Under the pieces are notes generated by a model. It was not told the origin of the DNA. It saw only the letters and a list, made by a program, of their open reading frames with translations, and ran no database searches. Position numbers and translations under genes: made by a program. This document shows, one piece after another, positions 37,513 to 48,400 of a DNA stretch of 64,000 nt. The DNA is from a bacterium. GTDB taxonomy: Bacteria; Zixibacteria; MSB-5A5; GN15; FEB-12. The stretch lies in NCBI GenBank assembly GCA_016708025.1, contig JADJGQ010000001.1, positions 1,116,001 through 1,180,000 on the forward strand, written 5' to 3'. How positions within the stretch are numbered: position 1 is the first letter of the stretch; each line of letters begins with the position of its first letter.

Positions 37513-38473
37513 ATTGGAGTCGGATGCTGGAGAGATAGAGTGACAGGGAATCGGTCGGACGGTGCGCAAAAAGAACTATCGTCCCCATATCGGTAAGGTC
37601 CATAAATCTACCAGAAGCGGTTTTGCTGATCCGATCAAGCGGAAAAACGAGTTGATTCAGGCCGGGAGTGACTTTCAGGATGGTATTAAAGCGATCGTTG
37701 TATTTTTCATTGTGGTGCCGATCATTGACCCGAAATTCCATTACCAGAGTATCGGTTCGCGCGGAAAAGAGAGCAAAAGTCAGTTCGCGATAGCGGGACC
37801 AATCAGGAGACAGTTCTTTCAGGGTCAGTCCAGGGTAAACTCCGGCATAGAGCGTCAACATGGCGACTTTGGGCGGGGCGGCTGGCCAGTCGACGGGTGC
37901 AGGAACAATGTCAAGTCGGCCATTGGCGACGCGAGTGAATAGACGCATGACGCTTGAATTGAAGTCGAGAAGAACCGGCATTTGACGGTCGCGATAGATA
38001 TAGGCTCCCCCCCATTTGATCGCCGGCCAGAAGATCAGGACGATCAGCACAGGCGCCAGAATACGAACGGTGTAACGCAGCCATTTCCCCGATCGGAAAT
38101 CCCAGGTGATCTGGCGGTCAAAAGTCATGGCCAGGAAAAGAAAGGCAACGGCGCCCAGCATGTCGCGGTAGAGGTCGGATAGCTCGCCATCGCGTCCGAC
38201 AAACGGCTGGATGATCTCGGTAGCGCCACCGACCAGGACGGCCAGGAAAAAGGCGATGATATAATGAGAGAGGCGAAAATGGATGCGTCCCCTGGCTACT
38301 AGCTGGCTCAGCCAGAGGCATGCCAGGGCACAGAGACCGAAAACCAGCGTGTGCCCAGCGGTGAATAGTTCAAACCAGAAGCGGGTGCGTTCGGGTATCT
38401 CCAGAAATATGACCAGCGCTGCCAGAAGCAGGATGGTGAGAGTGGCGAGAAGTAGCTGTGAGTATCGTCTCAT
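37511..38473 (-). CDS. VanZ-like membrane protein with C-terminal soluble domain
   Basis: A 320-residue inner-membrane protein. The first half has about four hydrophobic helices and the VanZ-type motif GGATEIIQPFVGRDGELSDLYRDMLGA (abbreviated; residues about 82-108), in which Glu, Gln, Arg and Asp are the conserved polar positions. After a further helix (about 137-155) an extracytoplasmic, strand-rich domain of about 150 residues follows. VanZ proteins are linked to teicoplanin resistance in enterococci, but the family is broad and mostly uncharacterised, so no resistance role is claimed. It stands alone, convergent with the M16 pair and divergent from the RND operon. Confidence 0.7.
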   Translation of the reverse strand: MRRYSQLLLATLTILLLAALVIFLEIPERTRFWFELFTAGHTLVFGLCALACLWLSQLVARGRIHFRLSHYIIAFFLAVLVGGATEIIQPFVGRDGELSDLYRDMLGAVAFLFLAMTFDRQITWDFRSGKWLRYTVRILAPVLIVLIFWPAIKWGGAYIYRDRQMPVLLDFNSSVMRLFTRVANGRLDIVPAPVDWPAAPPKVAMLTLYAGVYPGLTLKELSPDWSRYRELTFALFSARTDTLVMEFRVNDRHHNEKYNDRFNTILKVTPGLNQLVFPLDRISKTASGRFMDLTDMGTIVLFAHRPTDSLSLYLSSIRLQ

Positions 38474-38815
38474 TGCACGGTCCTGGCGGAAACTGTATCC
38501 AGAATAGCACCGCCGAATTGCCCTAACAAGTTAATAGTTCTTCAAATCGTATGGGCTAAATCAACTTCGTCGCAGCCATATGGTATAAAATAGTGGAAAG
38601 TGGAATTGCGGTTGGTGCTGGTTCGGAGCTATCTGCTCTCTCCCCTTCAGACTATACAGAGAGGTGCGGCCCATGGTTGCCCGGTTCCCGGTCAGGAACC
38701 AGCAATGGTGGTCCCGGTTACAGTAATAACGCAAAGCGGTTGCGTTTCAAGCGAGTATGCAGTATTGTCGGTGAGTTTATTATAGCCATTGATAAAGGGA
38801 TGCCTTCGGCACGCC
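38474..38815. other. Divergent intergenic region without clear elements
   Basis: About 340 bases between the VanZ-like gene and the RND operon. I see AT-rich patches (for example TATAAAATAG near 38583) but no confident promoter pair, hairpin or repeat. An AAAGGGA sequence near 38795 lies 15 bases before the ATG at 38816 and only 5 bases after the alternative TTG start at 38789, so it gives no clear support to either start. Confidence 0.4.
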
Positions 38816-39898
38816 ATGAAACTTCGCAATATCGTCCTGATAGCCATCGCCGTAGTCGCGATCGGCGGCCTGGTGGGTCGTCGCCTAATGTCCTCCAATT
38901 CAGTTCAGCCGGGTTCTCCCTCGGGCCAACGTGGCCAAGGGGCGCCACTGAATGTCAGCGCGTTGATCGTTGAACCACAGACGCTGAACACCCGCATCTC
39001 CTCGACCGGATCATTGCTGGCCAACGAAGAAGTGATCCTTCGACCAGAGACCTCCGGCAAGATCATCAAGATCTATTTCCAGGAAGGAAAAGTGGTCGAA
39101 AAGGGGGATCTGTTGGTCAAGATCAATGATGACGAATTGCAGGCCGGCCTCGATAAAGCGATTCACCGGAAAAAGCAGGTTGATGACCGGCTGAAACGAA
39201 ATGAAGCGCTTTACAAGACTCAGGGAGTCAGCCAGGAAGATTACGAAGCGGCGGTGACAGAAGCAAACTCCCTTCAAGCCGAGGTAGATCTGCTCAAGGC
39301 TCAGATCGCCAAGACAGAGATCCATGCTCCTTTTCGCGGCGTGGTGGGGCTACGCAATGTTTCTGAAGGTGCGTATGTGACTTCGGAGACGCAGATCGCA
39401 TCGTTTCAGGATATCAGCCGCCTCAAACTGGACTTCTCGGCGCCCGAGAGATACGGCCCGCTCCTCGCTGTGGGGACAGTAGTGACTTTCAAACTGGAGG
39501 GTCACCCGAGTGATCATAAGGCGACTATCTATGCGGTTGAGCCACGAATTGACCGGAATACCCGGACGATCCAAATCCGGGCACTGACCGAGCCCTCAGA
39601 CAAGTCTATCCTTCCCGGAGCGTTTGCGAATGTCGATATCCCGTTGGAGCGCGTTGACAATGCGCTGATGGTCCCCACTCAGGCTCTCATTCCCGATTTG
39701 AAAAGTTACAAGTTGTTCGTCTATGAAGGGGGCAAAGCGGCTGTGCGCGTGGTACAGGCGGGAGCGCGGACCGAGCAGTCGGTTCAGATCTTAGAGGGAT
39801 TACATCCGGGTGACACACTGATCACGTCGGGTCTGTTGCAGATCAGGCCGGGAGCCTCGATCCAGATATCCAATCTCCAGAGCGCGAGTAACGAATGA
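38816..39898 (+). CDS. RND efflux periplasmic adaptor (membrane fusion protein)
   Basis: AcrA/MexE-type adaptor of about 360 residues that links an inner-membrane pump to an outer-membrane channel. An N-terminal hydrophobic anchor (KLRNIVLIAIAVVAIGGLVG) is followed by a lipoyl half (SGKIIKIYFQEGKVVEKGDLL), a helical hairpin (about 105-165), the second lipoyl half (IHAPFRGVVGLRNVSEGAYV) and beta-barrel and membrane-proximal domains ending GLLQIRPGASIQI. Start at the ATG at 38816 is chosen to begin at the anchor; TTG at 38789 is possible. Its stop overlaps the pump gene as ATGA. No outer-membrane TolC-type gene is adjacent. Confidence 0.92.
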   Translation: MKLRNIVLIAIAVVAIGGLVGRRLMSSNSVQPGSPSGQRGQGAPLNVSALIVEPQTLNTRISSTGSLLANEEVILRPETSGKIIKIYFQEGKVVEKGDLLVKINDDELQAGLDKAIHRKKQVDDRLKRNEALYKTQGVSQEDYEAAVTEANSLQAEVDLLKAQIAKTEIHAPFRGVVGLRNVSEGAYVTSETQIASFQDISRLKLDFSAPERYGPLLAVGTVVTFKLEGHPSDHKATIYAVEPRIDRNTRTIQIRALTEPSDKSILPGAFANVDIPLERVDNALMVPTQALIPDLKSYKLFVYEGGKAAVRVVQAGARTEQSVQILEGLHPGDTLITSGLLQIRPGASIQISNLQSASNE

Positions 39899-42800
39899 GC
39901 CTGTCAAACGTATCGATCCATCGTCCCGTGCTCGCGATCGTGATGTCGATCGCTATCGTCATTTTTGGAATGATCGGCCTTCGGTCGCTTGGCGTGCGCG
40001 AATATCCGAGCGTCGACCCGCCATTGGTGACGGTGACGACCAATTACACGGGTGCCAACGCCGATGTGATCGAGTCGCAGATCACTGAGCCACTGGAAAC
40101 ATCCATCAACGGTATCGCCGGGATACGATCGTTGACCTCGGCGAGCCGTGACGGTCGATCGTCCATAACAGTAGAGTTTAATCTCAATGCGGACCTTGAA
40201 GCGGCCGCCAATGATGTTCGCGATCGCGTGTCGCGGGCGACCGGTCAATTACCTGCGGACGCCGATCCGCCAATAGTTTCGAAAGCGGACGCAGATGCGA
40301 GCCCGATCGTCTTCCTCAGTCTCAAAAGCGACACCCGCGACCTGCTTTCGTTATCCGAAATAGCCAACAATCTGTTCAAGGAACGGATCCAGACGATCCC
40401 GGGCGTGTCGGAAGTTAGAATATGGGGCGAGCGGCGCTATTCCATGCGCCTCTGGATGGACCCTGCCAAACTGGCGGCATATGGTCTCACGGCGACGGAT
40501 GTCCGAAATGCTGTCACGCGCGAGAATGTCGAACTTCCGACAGGGCGCATCGAAGGGGATGCAACTGAGTTAAGTATCCGAACCTCGGGACTCCTCTCCT
40601 CTGAGGATGAGTTCAATAATACGATCATCAAGGATCTTGACGGGCAACTTGTCCGCTTCAAGGATGTCGGGTATGCGATGCTCGGCTCAGAGAATGAGCG
40701 GACGATCCTTCGCCGCGATGGGATACCGATGGTCGGCATCGCCGTGACGCCGCAGCCGGGTTCGAATAATATTGCCATCGCCGATGAATTTTACCGCCGT
40801 ATCGAACAGATAAAGAAGGATGTCCCTGCAGATATCGAGATGGGGTACGGATTCGATATTACGACATTCATTCGCAAGTCGATCACCGAGGTAGAGGAGA
40901 CAATTCTTATCGCGTTCGCGCTGGTGATCATGATCATCTTTCTTTTCCTGCGTGACTGGCGGACCACGGTCATTCCGGCGGCGGCGATACCGATCTCCCT
41001 CATTGGCACGTTCTTCATCATGTACGTAGTGGGCTTCACGATCAACGTCCTGACTCTGCTTGGAATTGTGCTGGCGATCGGGATCGTGGTGGATGATGCC
41101 ATTGTGGTGCTGGAAAATATCTACGCCAAAGTAGAGGCGGGGCGTTCTCCGATGGAGGCCGCGATCGTCGGCTCCAAAGAGATATTTTTCGCGATCGTAT
41201 CGACGACGGCGGCATTGGCCGCAGTGTTTCTTCCGATCATATTCCTGCAGGGTTTGACCGGCCGATTATTCACTGAGTTTGGTGTGGTGTTGGCTGGGTC
41301 GGTCATTATTTCCGCGTTTGTCGCCCTGACGTTGACGCCGATGATGGCATCGCGCATCCTCAAACCACATGCGCAGCATAGTCGGTTCTATCGGGCGACC
41401 GAGCCGTTTTTTGTCCGGATGAATGCAAATTATGCGGCGAGCCTGGATTGGTTTCTGAAACATCGGTCGCTTGCCTTTGTGGTCATGGCCGTTACACTTG
41501 GATTGATCATTCTCGTCGGAGCAAATCTAAAGCGCGAGCTTTCGCCACTGGAGGATCGCAGTGCGATGCGCCTGCAGATAACCGGGCCGGAGGGCACTTC
41601 TTTTGAGGCAATGGACCAGATAGTTACTCAACTTGTGGATCTGGTTCGAGATACCGCGGGAGCAGAGGCGAAAGCGGTTGTATCAGTGACCTCTCCTGGT
41701 TTCGGCTCATCGACGGTCAACACCGGGTTCATTCGGTTGATGTTGGTTGACCCGGATCAGCGTTCGTTATCGCAACAGCAGATCGCCAACAAACTGGCTA
41801 GTGGCCTGACCAAGATGAATGATGCGCGTACGATCGTGGTGCAGGAACAGACGATCGGTGGCGGAGGGCGGGGCGGCGGCCTGCCAGTGCAGTATGTTAT
41901 CCAGGCTCCTAATTTTGAACGGTTACGCGAGGTTCTCCCGAAGTTTCTCGAAGAGGCGCGCGCGGATGAGACATTTCAGTCGGTCGATGTAAACCTGAAG
42001 TTTAACAAACCTGAACTTCGGGTGGAGATCGATCGCGAGCGGGCGCGCGTGCTGGGGGTCAGTATGCTCGATGTTGCGCAGACACTGCAGTTTGCGCTCT
42101 CAGGCCAGCGTTTTGGTTACTTTATTCGCGATGGCAAGCAGTATCAGATCATCGGGCAGGTGCAGCGTTACAATCGGGATGAACCGCTCGACCTGAAGGC
42201 ACTCTATGTCCGCAACTCACGCGGTGAACTGATTCAACTTGATAATATCGTGACGGTGACTGAGCAGTCGAATCCGCCGCAATTGTATCGTTTCAATCGA
42301 TACGTTTCAGCGACAGTGTCGGCTGCATTGGCACCGGGACGGACCCTTGGCGAGGGGATCGCCGCGATGGATGCGGTGAAAGAAAAGGTGCTCGACGAAA
42401 CTTTTCAGACGGCGCTTGATGGAACCTCCAAAGAGTTTGCCGAGAGTTCTTCCTCGCTTGAATTTGCCTTCATACTCGCTTTGATCCTGATCTACCTGAT
42501 CCTGGCGGCGCAGTTCGAATCATTCAGGGACCCATTCGTGATCCTGTTAACAGTTCCGCTGGCGCTGGCCGGTGCCTTGATCTCGCTCTGGTATTTCAAC
42601 CAGACGATCAACATTTTCAGCCAGATCGGCATGATCATGTTGATCGGCTTAGTGACGAAAAACGGCATCCTGATCGTCGAATTCGCCAATCAACGTCGTG
42701 AACAGGGGTTGACGAAATTTGAGGCGGTCAGGGAGGCCTCGATCGCGCGATTCCGGCCGATCCTGATGACCTCTCTGTCGACTACGCTGGGGACACTGCC

Positions 42801-42999
42801 GATCGCGCTGGCACTTGGCGCAGGAGCAGAGAGCCGCGTCTCGATGGGAATAGCGGTGGTCGGTGGATTGATCCTTTCGACTGTGATGACACTTTTTGTG
42901 ATTCCCGCACTTTACACGTATGTGTCATCACATACGCTGAAGGCATCGGATCTGATAGAAGTCGAAGAACAAAGCGCGACAGCAGAACGGACAGCCTAA
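39895..42999 (+). CDS. RND multidrug efflux pump (AcrB/MexF-like)
   Basis: A 1034-residue inner-membrane proton antiporter of the HAE1 type. It has the usual two halves of six helices with large periplasmic loops. The start SNVSIHRPVLAIVMSIAIV is typical, and the proton-relay pair is in GIVLAIGIVVDDAIVVLEN. The second half shows LILIYLILAAQFESFRDP and a TKNGILIVEFANQ motif. Expected to export toxic amphiphiles or metabolites together with the adaptor. Its 3' end overlaps the convergent SRAP gene by 4 bases. Substrate not predictable. Confidence 0.95.
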   Translation: MSLSNVSIHRPVLAIVMSIAIVIFGMIGLRSLGVREYPSVDPPLVTVTTNYTGANADVIESQITEPLETSINGIAGIRSLTSASRDGRSSITVEFNLNADLEAAANDVRDRVSRATGQLPADADPPIVSKADADASPIVFLSLKSDTRDLLSLSEIANNLFKERIQTIPGVSEVRIWGERRYSMRLWMDPAKLAAYGLTATDVRNAVTRENVELPTGRIEGDATELSIRTSGLLSSEDEFNNTIIKDLDGQLVRFKDVGYAMLGSENERTILRRDGIPMVGIAVTPQPGSNNIAIADEFYRRIEQIKKDVPADIEMGYGFDITTFIRKSITEVEETILIAFALVIMIIFLFLRDWRTTVIPAAAIPISLIGTFFIMYVVGFTINVLTLLGIVLAIGIVVDDAIVVLENIYAKVEAGRSPMEAAIVGSKEIFFAIVSTTAALAAVFLPIIFLQGLTGRLFTEFGVVLAGSVIISAFVALTLTPMMASRILKPHAQHSRFYRATEPFFVRMNANYAASLDWFLKHRSLAFVVMAVTLGLIILVGANLKRELSPLEDRSAMRLQITGPEGTSFEAMDQIVTQLVDLVRDTAGAEAKAVVSVTSPGFGSSTVNTGFIRLMLVDPDQRSLSQQQIANKLASGLTKMNDARTIVVQEQTIGGGGRGGGLPVQYVIQAPNFERLREVLPKFLEEARADETFQSVDVNLKFNKPELRVEIDRERARVLGVSMLDVAQTLQFALSGQRFGYFIRDGKQYQIIGQVQRYNRDEPLDLKALYVRNSRGELIQLDNIVTVTEQSNPPQLYRFNRYVSATVSAALAPGRTLGEGIAAMDAVKEKVLDETFQTALDGTSKEFAESSSSLEFAFILALILIYLILAAQFESFRDPFVILLTVPLALAGALISLWYFNQTINIFSQIGMIMLIGLVTKNGILIVEFANQRREQGLTKFEAVREASIARFRPILMTSLSTTLGTLPIALALGAGAESRVSMGIAVVGGLILSTVMTLFVIPALYTYVSSHTLKASDLIEVEEQSATAERTA

Positions 43000-43673
43000 A
43001 GCAGGCTGGTCGGTTCGATGAGCGACGGTGAGTCATTGGCCGGAGAGTTGACCGCTTTTGAGACCTCAAAGGTGCGCATCTCCCCCGCGTACGGCGTCAG
43101 CAATGGCAGGAGCAGTTGCGGGTTGGTGATCTCCGGATCAAGCCAGATATCTTCGGACTTCCGGTCGAGGATCACCGGCATACGGTTATGCACTTTCGCA
43201 ACTAGTTGATTGGGCTCGGTGGTGATGATCGTGTAGGTACGAAGCTCCGAGCCATCCGGCTGTTTCCAGCTATCCCATAATCCGGCAAACGCAAACAGAT
43301 CACCCTGCCCGACGACAATCCGCATTGGGATTTTCGAGCGGCCATCGGGGAGCTTCTTCCACTCATAAAATCCGTCAGCAGGAATGAGGCATCGCTTTCG
43401 CTCAAGCGACTTGCGAAAGCTTGGTTTTTCGGCAAGGGTCTCTGCGCGCGCGTTGATCATCTTGTTGCCGATCGATGGATCTTTGGCCCAAAACGGTACC
43501 AAGCCCCAGCGCATCGTCTCAAGTCCCCTTCCATCGGAAGACTGTGTGATGACCAGCGCTGTCTGGGTTGGGCTTATGTTATAGCGTGGCGCAAACGCGG
43601 GAATCGAATTCTTGAGCAGAAATCGATCCTGGATAAGGTCAAGTTGAACTGCCAGGGTATAGCGACCGCACAT
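42996..43673 (-). CDS. yedK: SOS response-associated peptidase family protein (SRAP, YedK/HMCES)
   Basis: A 225-residue protein of the SRAP family, which covalently traps abasic sites in single-stranded DNA. The catalytic Cys2 is in MCGRYTL. Further conserved elements are NARAETLAEKPSF (Asn), KRCLIPADGFYEWKK (Glu) and NRMPVILDRKSEDIWL (His replaced by Asn-Arg-Met-Pro context as in many homologues). Length is typical. It is monocistronic and convergent with the RND pump. Role in DNA repair follows from the family. Confidence 0.93.
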   Translation of the reverse strand: MCGRYTLAVQLDLIQDRFLLKNSIPAFAPRYNISPTQTALVITQSSDGRGLETMRWGLVPFWAKDPSIGNKMINARAETLAEKPSFRKSLERKRCLIPADGFYEWKKLPDGRSKIPMRIVVGQGDLFAFAGLWDSWKQPDGSELRTYTIITTEPNQLVAKVHNRMPVILDRKSEDIWLDPEITNPQLLLPLLTPYAGEMRTFEVSKAVNSPANDSPSLIEPTSLL

Positions 43674-43805
43674 TAGACATCACCTTCCTGAGTGTAGCTA
43701 ATCTTACCCATTCGACTCCTCTTTTGTCAATCACAAAGAGGGGGCATCTGATAATGTGCAATTCTCGGACAGAACCGCAAGGCGGAGATTGCCGATAGAC
43801 CAGAT

Positions 43806-44585
43806 ATGCGTAACTCCCGGGACAGGATCCGTTTTGAAATCGCAGGGATTCTATTAATAGTGGTTTTGGCGGCCACGTTTGTACGGGTCGGCAGGGCCGG
43901 TGATAGTCCACGCAAGGACCACTCGAAGATCGAGTGTAGTTACTGCCACGCGGCTGTGGCTGATATTGGGTCGGATGAGTTGCCGAATTTCGACCTTTCC
44001 CGGCAATGCCAGAGCTGCCACAAGGTCGGGTCGGGCAAGGAGTCCTCGCAGCTCTCATTCCACCGCACAAGTAACAAGCGGTGCGGTGAGTGCCACTCTT
44101 TCCATGAAACCGACCAGATATCTGCTTCCGGGCAGACGTTCCGATTCCGCTTTGACAAACATTCCTCGCAGATGGCGGTTTGTGCATCCTGTCATGGAGA
44201 GGGAGAGAATCCGACCATGTTGTCCGAGGGGCACAAACAGGCGGCGCAGTTGTATCATGCCGACTATGGTCGGTTTGCTGAGTTGAGCCCATCCCAAAGT
44301 TGTATGCTTTGCCACTCGGAAAGTGGTCCGGTAGGTGATCTGGCGGCGAGCCTGAAAGTCCCGCGTTTCCAGGATCACGGGGATCATCCCCTTGGCGTAC
44401 AGGTAGTTGCTGGCTCCGGTGAACCTGGGAATCGAATCAAGGTCAGGATCGATTCACGGTTACGGCTGGTGGACGGAAAGATCGAGTGTCAGACCTGCCA
44501 TACCCTCTCGGGGCAGACACATGCCCGCTTGCGCGATTTCACAAGTCTTACTGAACTCTGCAACGGCTGTCACTCGCTCGAGTAA
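43806..44585 (+). CDS. Seven-heme c-type cytochrome
   Basis: A 259-residue exported cytochrome with an N-terminal signal/anchor (IAGILLIVVLAATFVRVGRA). There are seven CXXCH motifs: CSYCH, CQSCH, CGECH, CASCH, CMLCH, CQTCH and CNGCH, with extra histidines available as axial ligands. The order and spacing do not match a named family that I recognise. It is upstream of the large cytochrome operon but separated from it by about 260 bases and that operon's promoter. A role in periplasmic electron transfer is inferred. Confidence 0.88.
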   Translation: MRNSRDRIRFEIAGILLIVVLAATFVRVGRAGDSPRKDHSKIECSYCHAAVADIGSDELPNFDLSRQCQSCHKVGSGKESSQLSFHRTSNKRCGECHSFHETDQISASGQTFRFRFDKHSSQMAVCASCHGEGENPTMLSEGHKQAAQLYHADYGRFAELSPSQSCMLCHSESGPVGDLAASLKVPRFQDHGDHPLGVQVVAGSGEPGNRIKVRIDSRLRLVDGKIECQTCHTLSGQTHARLRDFTSLTELCNGCHSLE

Positions 44586-44772
44586 GCAAACTTGCAGAAC
44601 CCGTAGAACGCCAGATTCAGCACGCCCTCATATTATTCGACTTGGTCAGTCTCCATTCACGAAGTTAATCGACTGAAATGCGTACTGTTACGTAAAGTAA
44701 TTTATATTTATCCTCTTTGCATTTTTTGTCGGAATCGGGACTGAAAGAGCGAGTGATTTGTCCAAATAGTGC

Positions 44773-44800
44773 TTGACAAGCAGACCGATTTTGTTATCTT
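44773..44800 (+). promoter_or_regulatory. Promoter of the cytochrome operon, TTGACA-N16-TATCTT
   Basis: Consensus -35 TTGACA and -10 TATCTT with a 16-base spacer, 47 bases before the ATG at 44848. The bases following the -10 (TTTCACAA) are the same as at 55753, so the two cytochrome promoters share an extended element. Confidence 0.75.
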
Positions 44801-44847
44801 TTTCACAATTTCGCACAACCTAAGTTGTGCCAATGTGTTGAGGTAAC

Positions 44848-45438
44848 ATGACAAAGCTCGCTCGATTCTACTTGCTGGTGTGGACAGTAGTCGCACTAAT
44901 GGTCGTTCACTCTGCCGCCTTTGGGGAGTCAGATTCGACCAAATCCGACCCACATGCTCCGAAAATGCCGCCCGGCATGATGCCTTCGCATGGGAATGCT
45001 GGGATGCTTCAGCAGCCAGTACTACCGGACTCCCTTCGATTTCAGGATGGGCCGTTTGATTCGACCCTGTTAACGGCCACGTTTGTGATCGAAACCCGAC
45101 ATCGGCTCTACCCGAAGTTCTATCAACTGGACACTGTGCTGTTTGGTCAGAACTTTCCCCTGGGCGAGGATGAGGAGTTCTCGGCGAAGGTGACCCGTTT
45201 TAACCCGCACCTGATGATCACTACCAAAGGGGAGTACAAGAAGCTCTCCGATACGCTGTACAATCCATCGGTCAGGGTTCAGGTGATGCAGGGGGATTCG
45301 CTGGTGCAGGAGACCTGGGGGTTCTATTTCGTCGATGCCCCGCACTTCAGGGGGAACAATTACTTCGGATTCAAGCTGGTCAGCTTCATGGTAAATGACC
45401 AGAAGTATACCAAGGCCCCGGAACCCGTGAAAGAGTGA
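44848..45438 (+). CDS. Exported protein of unknown function heading the cytochrome operon
   Basis: A 196-residue protein with a Sec signal (about 1-26, ending SAAFG) and no CXXCH motif. A Pro/Met/His-rich linker follows (HAPKMPPGMMPSHGNAGM), then a strand-rich domain of about 140 residues. The Met/His-rich stretch could bind copper or heme, but this is speculation. It is the first gene after the promoter at 44773 and overlaps the 42-heme cytochrome gene as GTGA. I do not recognise the family. Confidence 0.7.
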   Translation: MTKLARFYLLVWTVVALMVVHSAAFGESDSTKSDPHAPKMPPGMMPSHGNAGMLQQPVLPDSLRFQDGPFDSTLLTATFVIETRHRLYPKFYQLDTVLFGQNFPLGEDEEFSAKVTRFNPHLMITTKGEYKKLSDTLYNPSVRVQVMQGDSLVQETWGFYFVDAPHFRGNNYFGFKLVSFMVNDQKYTKAPEPVKE

Positions 45439-48400
45439 CTAAAGCTATGCGACGTCTGCGTGATTCATGGATAGAGCATCTTGTCTGGGCAACATTTACT
45501 CTCGCGATAATGGCGGTCTCCCCTGTTGAGGCTGCCAAGAAGTGTTACGATTGCCATGACAAAGCGAAGGCTGAGTTCACTTCGAAAAAAGTGATGCATG
45601 ACCCGCTCAAGTCGGAAAACTGCGAGGCGTGCCACAAAAGACATGGATTTGCCAATAATCTCGTTCTCAAGGAGAACGGGAACGAGCTGTGTTTCGGCTG
45701 TCACGCAGATCTGAAGGAGAAGTATGCGGTCGGGTCAGTGCACTTCCCGGTCGCCAACAGCAATTGCTGGGAGTGCCATGATCCTCACTCTTCTGACAAG
45801 AAGGCGTTACTCCGGAGCGGTCCGGCTGGCGCAGATGATCCGAATTTCTGCCTTGCCTGTCACGGTACCGATGTCCCCAAAGCAGGGACAGCATCGCACA
45901 AGCATGCTCCATATGAGAAGCAGGACTGCACGACCTGCCATTCAGCTCATAACAGCCCGCACAAGGGTTTACTCAAGACGGCCGCAACCGAACTTTGCCA
46001 GACCTGTCACGCGCTGGAGAGCAAGGCAGTCGCCGCGGCTCATGAAGGAAAGCATATCGCCGGGTTGGGCTGTGCCGATTGCCACTCCGGACATTCGAAC
46101 AACAGTGCAGGGTTGATGTCGGAAAATGCGCACGCCCCGTTTGCAGAGGGGTCATGCGATGTCTGTCACTCGCTTCCGGATGAGGCCGGTAAGATAGCGT
46201 TTAGCGATGGAGTGACGGCTGGGAATGGGTGTCAGAATTGCCATGCCGACCAGGCCGCCGGTCCGACTCTGGCGCATCCACATGCGGCTGTTGAGGCAGA
46301 CAACTGTGACAATTGCCATACGGCGCATTCCTCGACCCATGGCAAGCTCCTGAAGAAAAGCGAGAGCGAGATCTGCGGGGAGTGCCATACGGATCTGATC
46401 CATGACACGACAATCGTCGCCCATATGCCGGTGCTGATGGGTGAATGTTCGACCTGCCACGATGTCCATGGCTCCAACAACCCCAAGTTGGCCAAGGCGA
46501 CCGACAACAGCCTCTGCCTCGGCTGCCATACCGAGTTTGTGGTGGCACGGGACTCCGCTACCACCGTGCACGCTGGAGCTGAGGATTGCAGCCAGTGCCA
46601 TGCCCCACACCAAGGGGTCACTGATCATTTACTGAAAGATTCGCCGTCCAAATTGTGCAAGAGCTGCCATGATCTGGATTCCGCGGCATCCTCTTCCCTG
46701 TCGCAACATACGCCTTATATGGAGCAGGACTGCGCCGCGTGTCATGAGCCACACCATACCAAAACGAAACATCTGGTGCGCAAGGAAGGAACAGCCCTCT
46801 GCCTCAGTTGTCACGATGATGTCGCCCTTCGGCTGGCGATGCCGACGCAACATCCACCGGCACAGGATGGTTGCGAAGGATGTCATACTCCGCACTTCTC
46901 AGCCCAGACATCTTTGTTGACTGAAAAGACGGGACCGCTCTGTCTGAGCTGTCATGCCGCCGAAGATATCAATGCGAGCAAGTCGCATGTGCATACGCCG
47001 GTGGCGGATGGTGATTGCACCGGGTGCCACAACGCGCATGGCTCGGTCAAGGAAGGACTGATTGTCGGGCGGATGCGTCCGATCGCCACGCATGGCGTGA
47101 TGATCATGCGCCCGCCGGCGTTGGGTGACCGGATCGCCGATCTCTGCTACACCTGCCATGAAACGCTGGAAGCAAAGTTCCGCGAAGGAACGATGCATAC
47201 ACCGGTGATCGCCGGCGAGTGCAACGCCTGCCATACTTCGCATGGTTCGGACCACCGGGGATTCATCGCGGACAAGCCATCGGCAGTCTGCGGTACCTGC
47301 CATGAACTGAATGCGGAATTGACGACCAAGCATAGCGGATACAACCTGACCGAGGCGGACTGCGCCGATTGTCATAACCCGCACAGCTCGAAGCGCCCCA
47401 GTTTGCTTCGAGAGAATGATCATCCGCCGTTTGCCGACAAGACCTGCGATGCCTGCCATACGCAAAACGCGGATGGTACGGTACAACTGGTCGGTGACAT
47501 GAATACTATGTGCGGAACTTGCCACGATATGGTAGCGACGCAGAGTGCAATGCCAGTTCCCCACGCTCCCTTTGCGGCAGGTCAGTGCAATGACTGCCAC
47601 ATGGTCCATTCCTCAGATTTCACTCATTTGTTACGAGATGATGGCAACAAGCTGTGCCTGACCTGTCATGCCGACATGCGGGACATGAAGAAGTTGCCAG
47701 TACAGCACAAGCCGTTTGGCGACGGGAAGTGTCTCGATTGCCACAAGCCACATGCTTCGGAGTTTGCCTCGTTGACCAATAAACCGGCCGCCACCTTCTG
47801 TATCAGTTGTCACAAAGAGATGAAAGAGAAGATGGAAAAGGGGATCGTGCACGCACCAGCCCGTACGGGCGACTGCGGTTCGTGTCACGAAGCCCATGCC
47901 GGTTCGATCAAAGCACTTTTGACCAAAGAAAAACAGGCACTCTGTGGCGATTGCCACAATTCATCGAGTCCCGCGTTGGCGGCGGCACACCACGGCTTTG
48001 ACATGACCAAGGCGGACTGTCAGAATTGCCATGAAGCGCATGCTTCCGCGAAGGGAGTTAAGTCGCTCCTGTTGCCGAAGGCGCATCAGCCGTTTGTCGG
48101 AAGAGACTGCAACCAGTGTCACCAGCCGACCGGTACACGTGAATTGACTGCACCGGGGAAACAACTCTGTCTCAGTTGTCACCAGGATTTCGAGAAGGAG
48201 ATGATGCGAGCGGTGGTGCATGCACCGGTGGCCAGCGAAGATGGCTGCACGGGGTGCCACGGCGCGCATGTCGGCTATGGCAAATCGCTCCAGAAAAAAG
48301 ATGGCGTGGAGACCTGCCTGACCTGTCACAATACTACCGAATTTACAGGTCAGTTCCAGCATGAGGTGGCGTTCCAGGATTGCGGCAACTGCCATGAGCC

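Noticed and set aside
37511..38473. VanZ-like gene as an antibiotic resistance gene
   Set aside because: The VanZ family is broad and no vancomycin-type cluster is present. Similarity alone does not support a resistance function.
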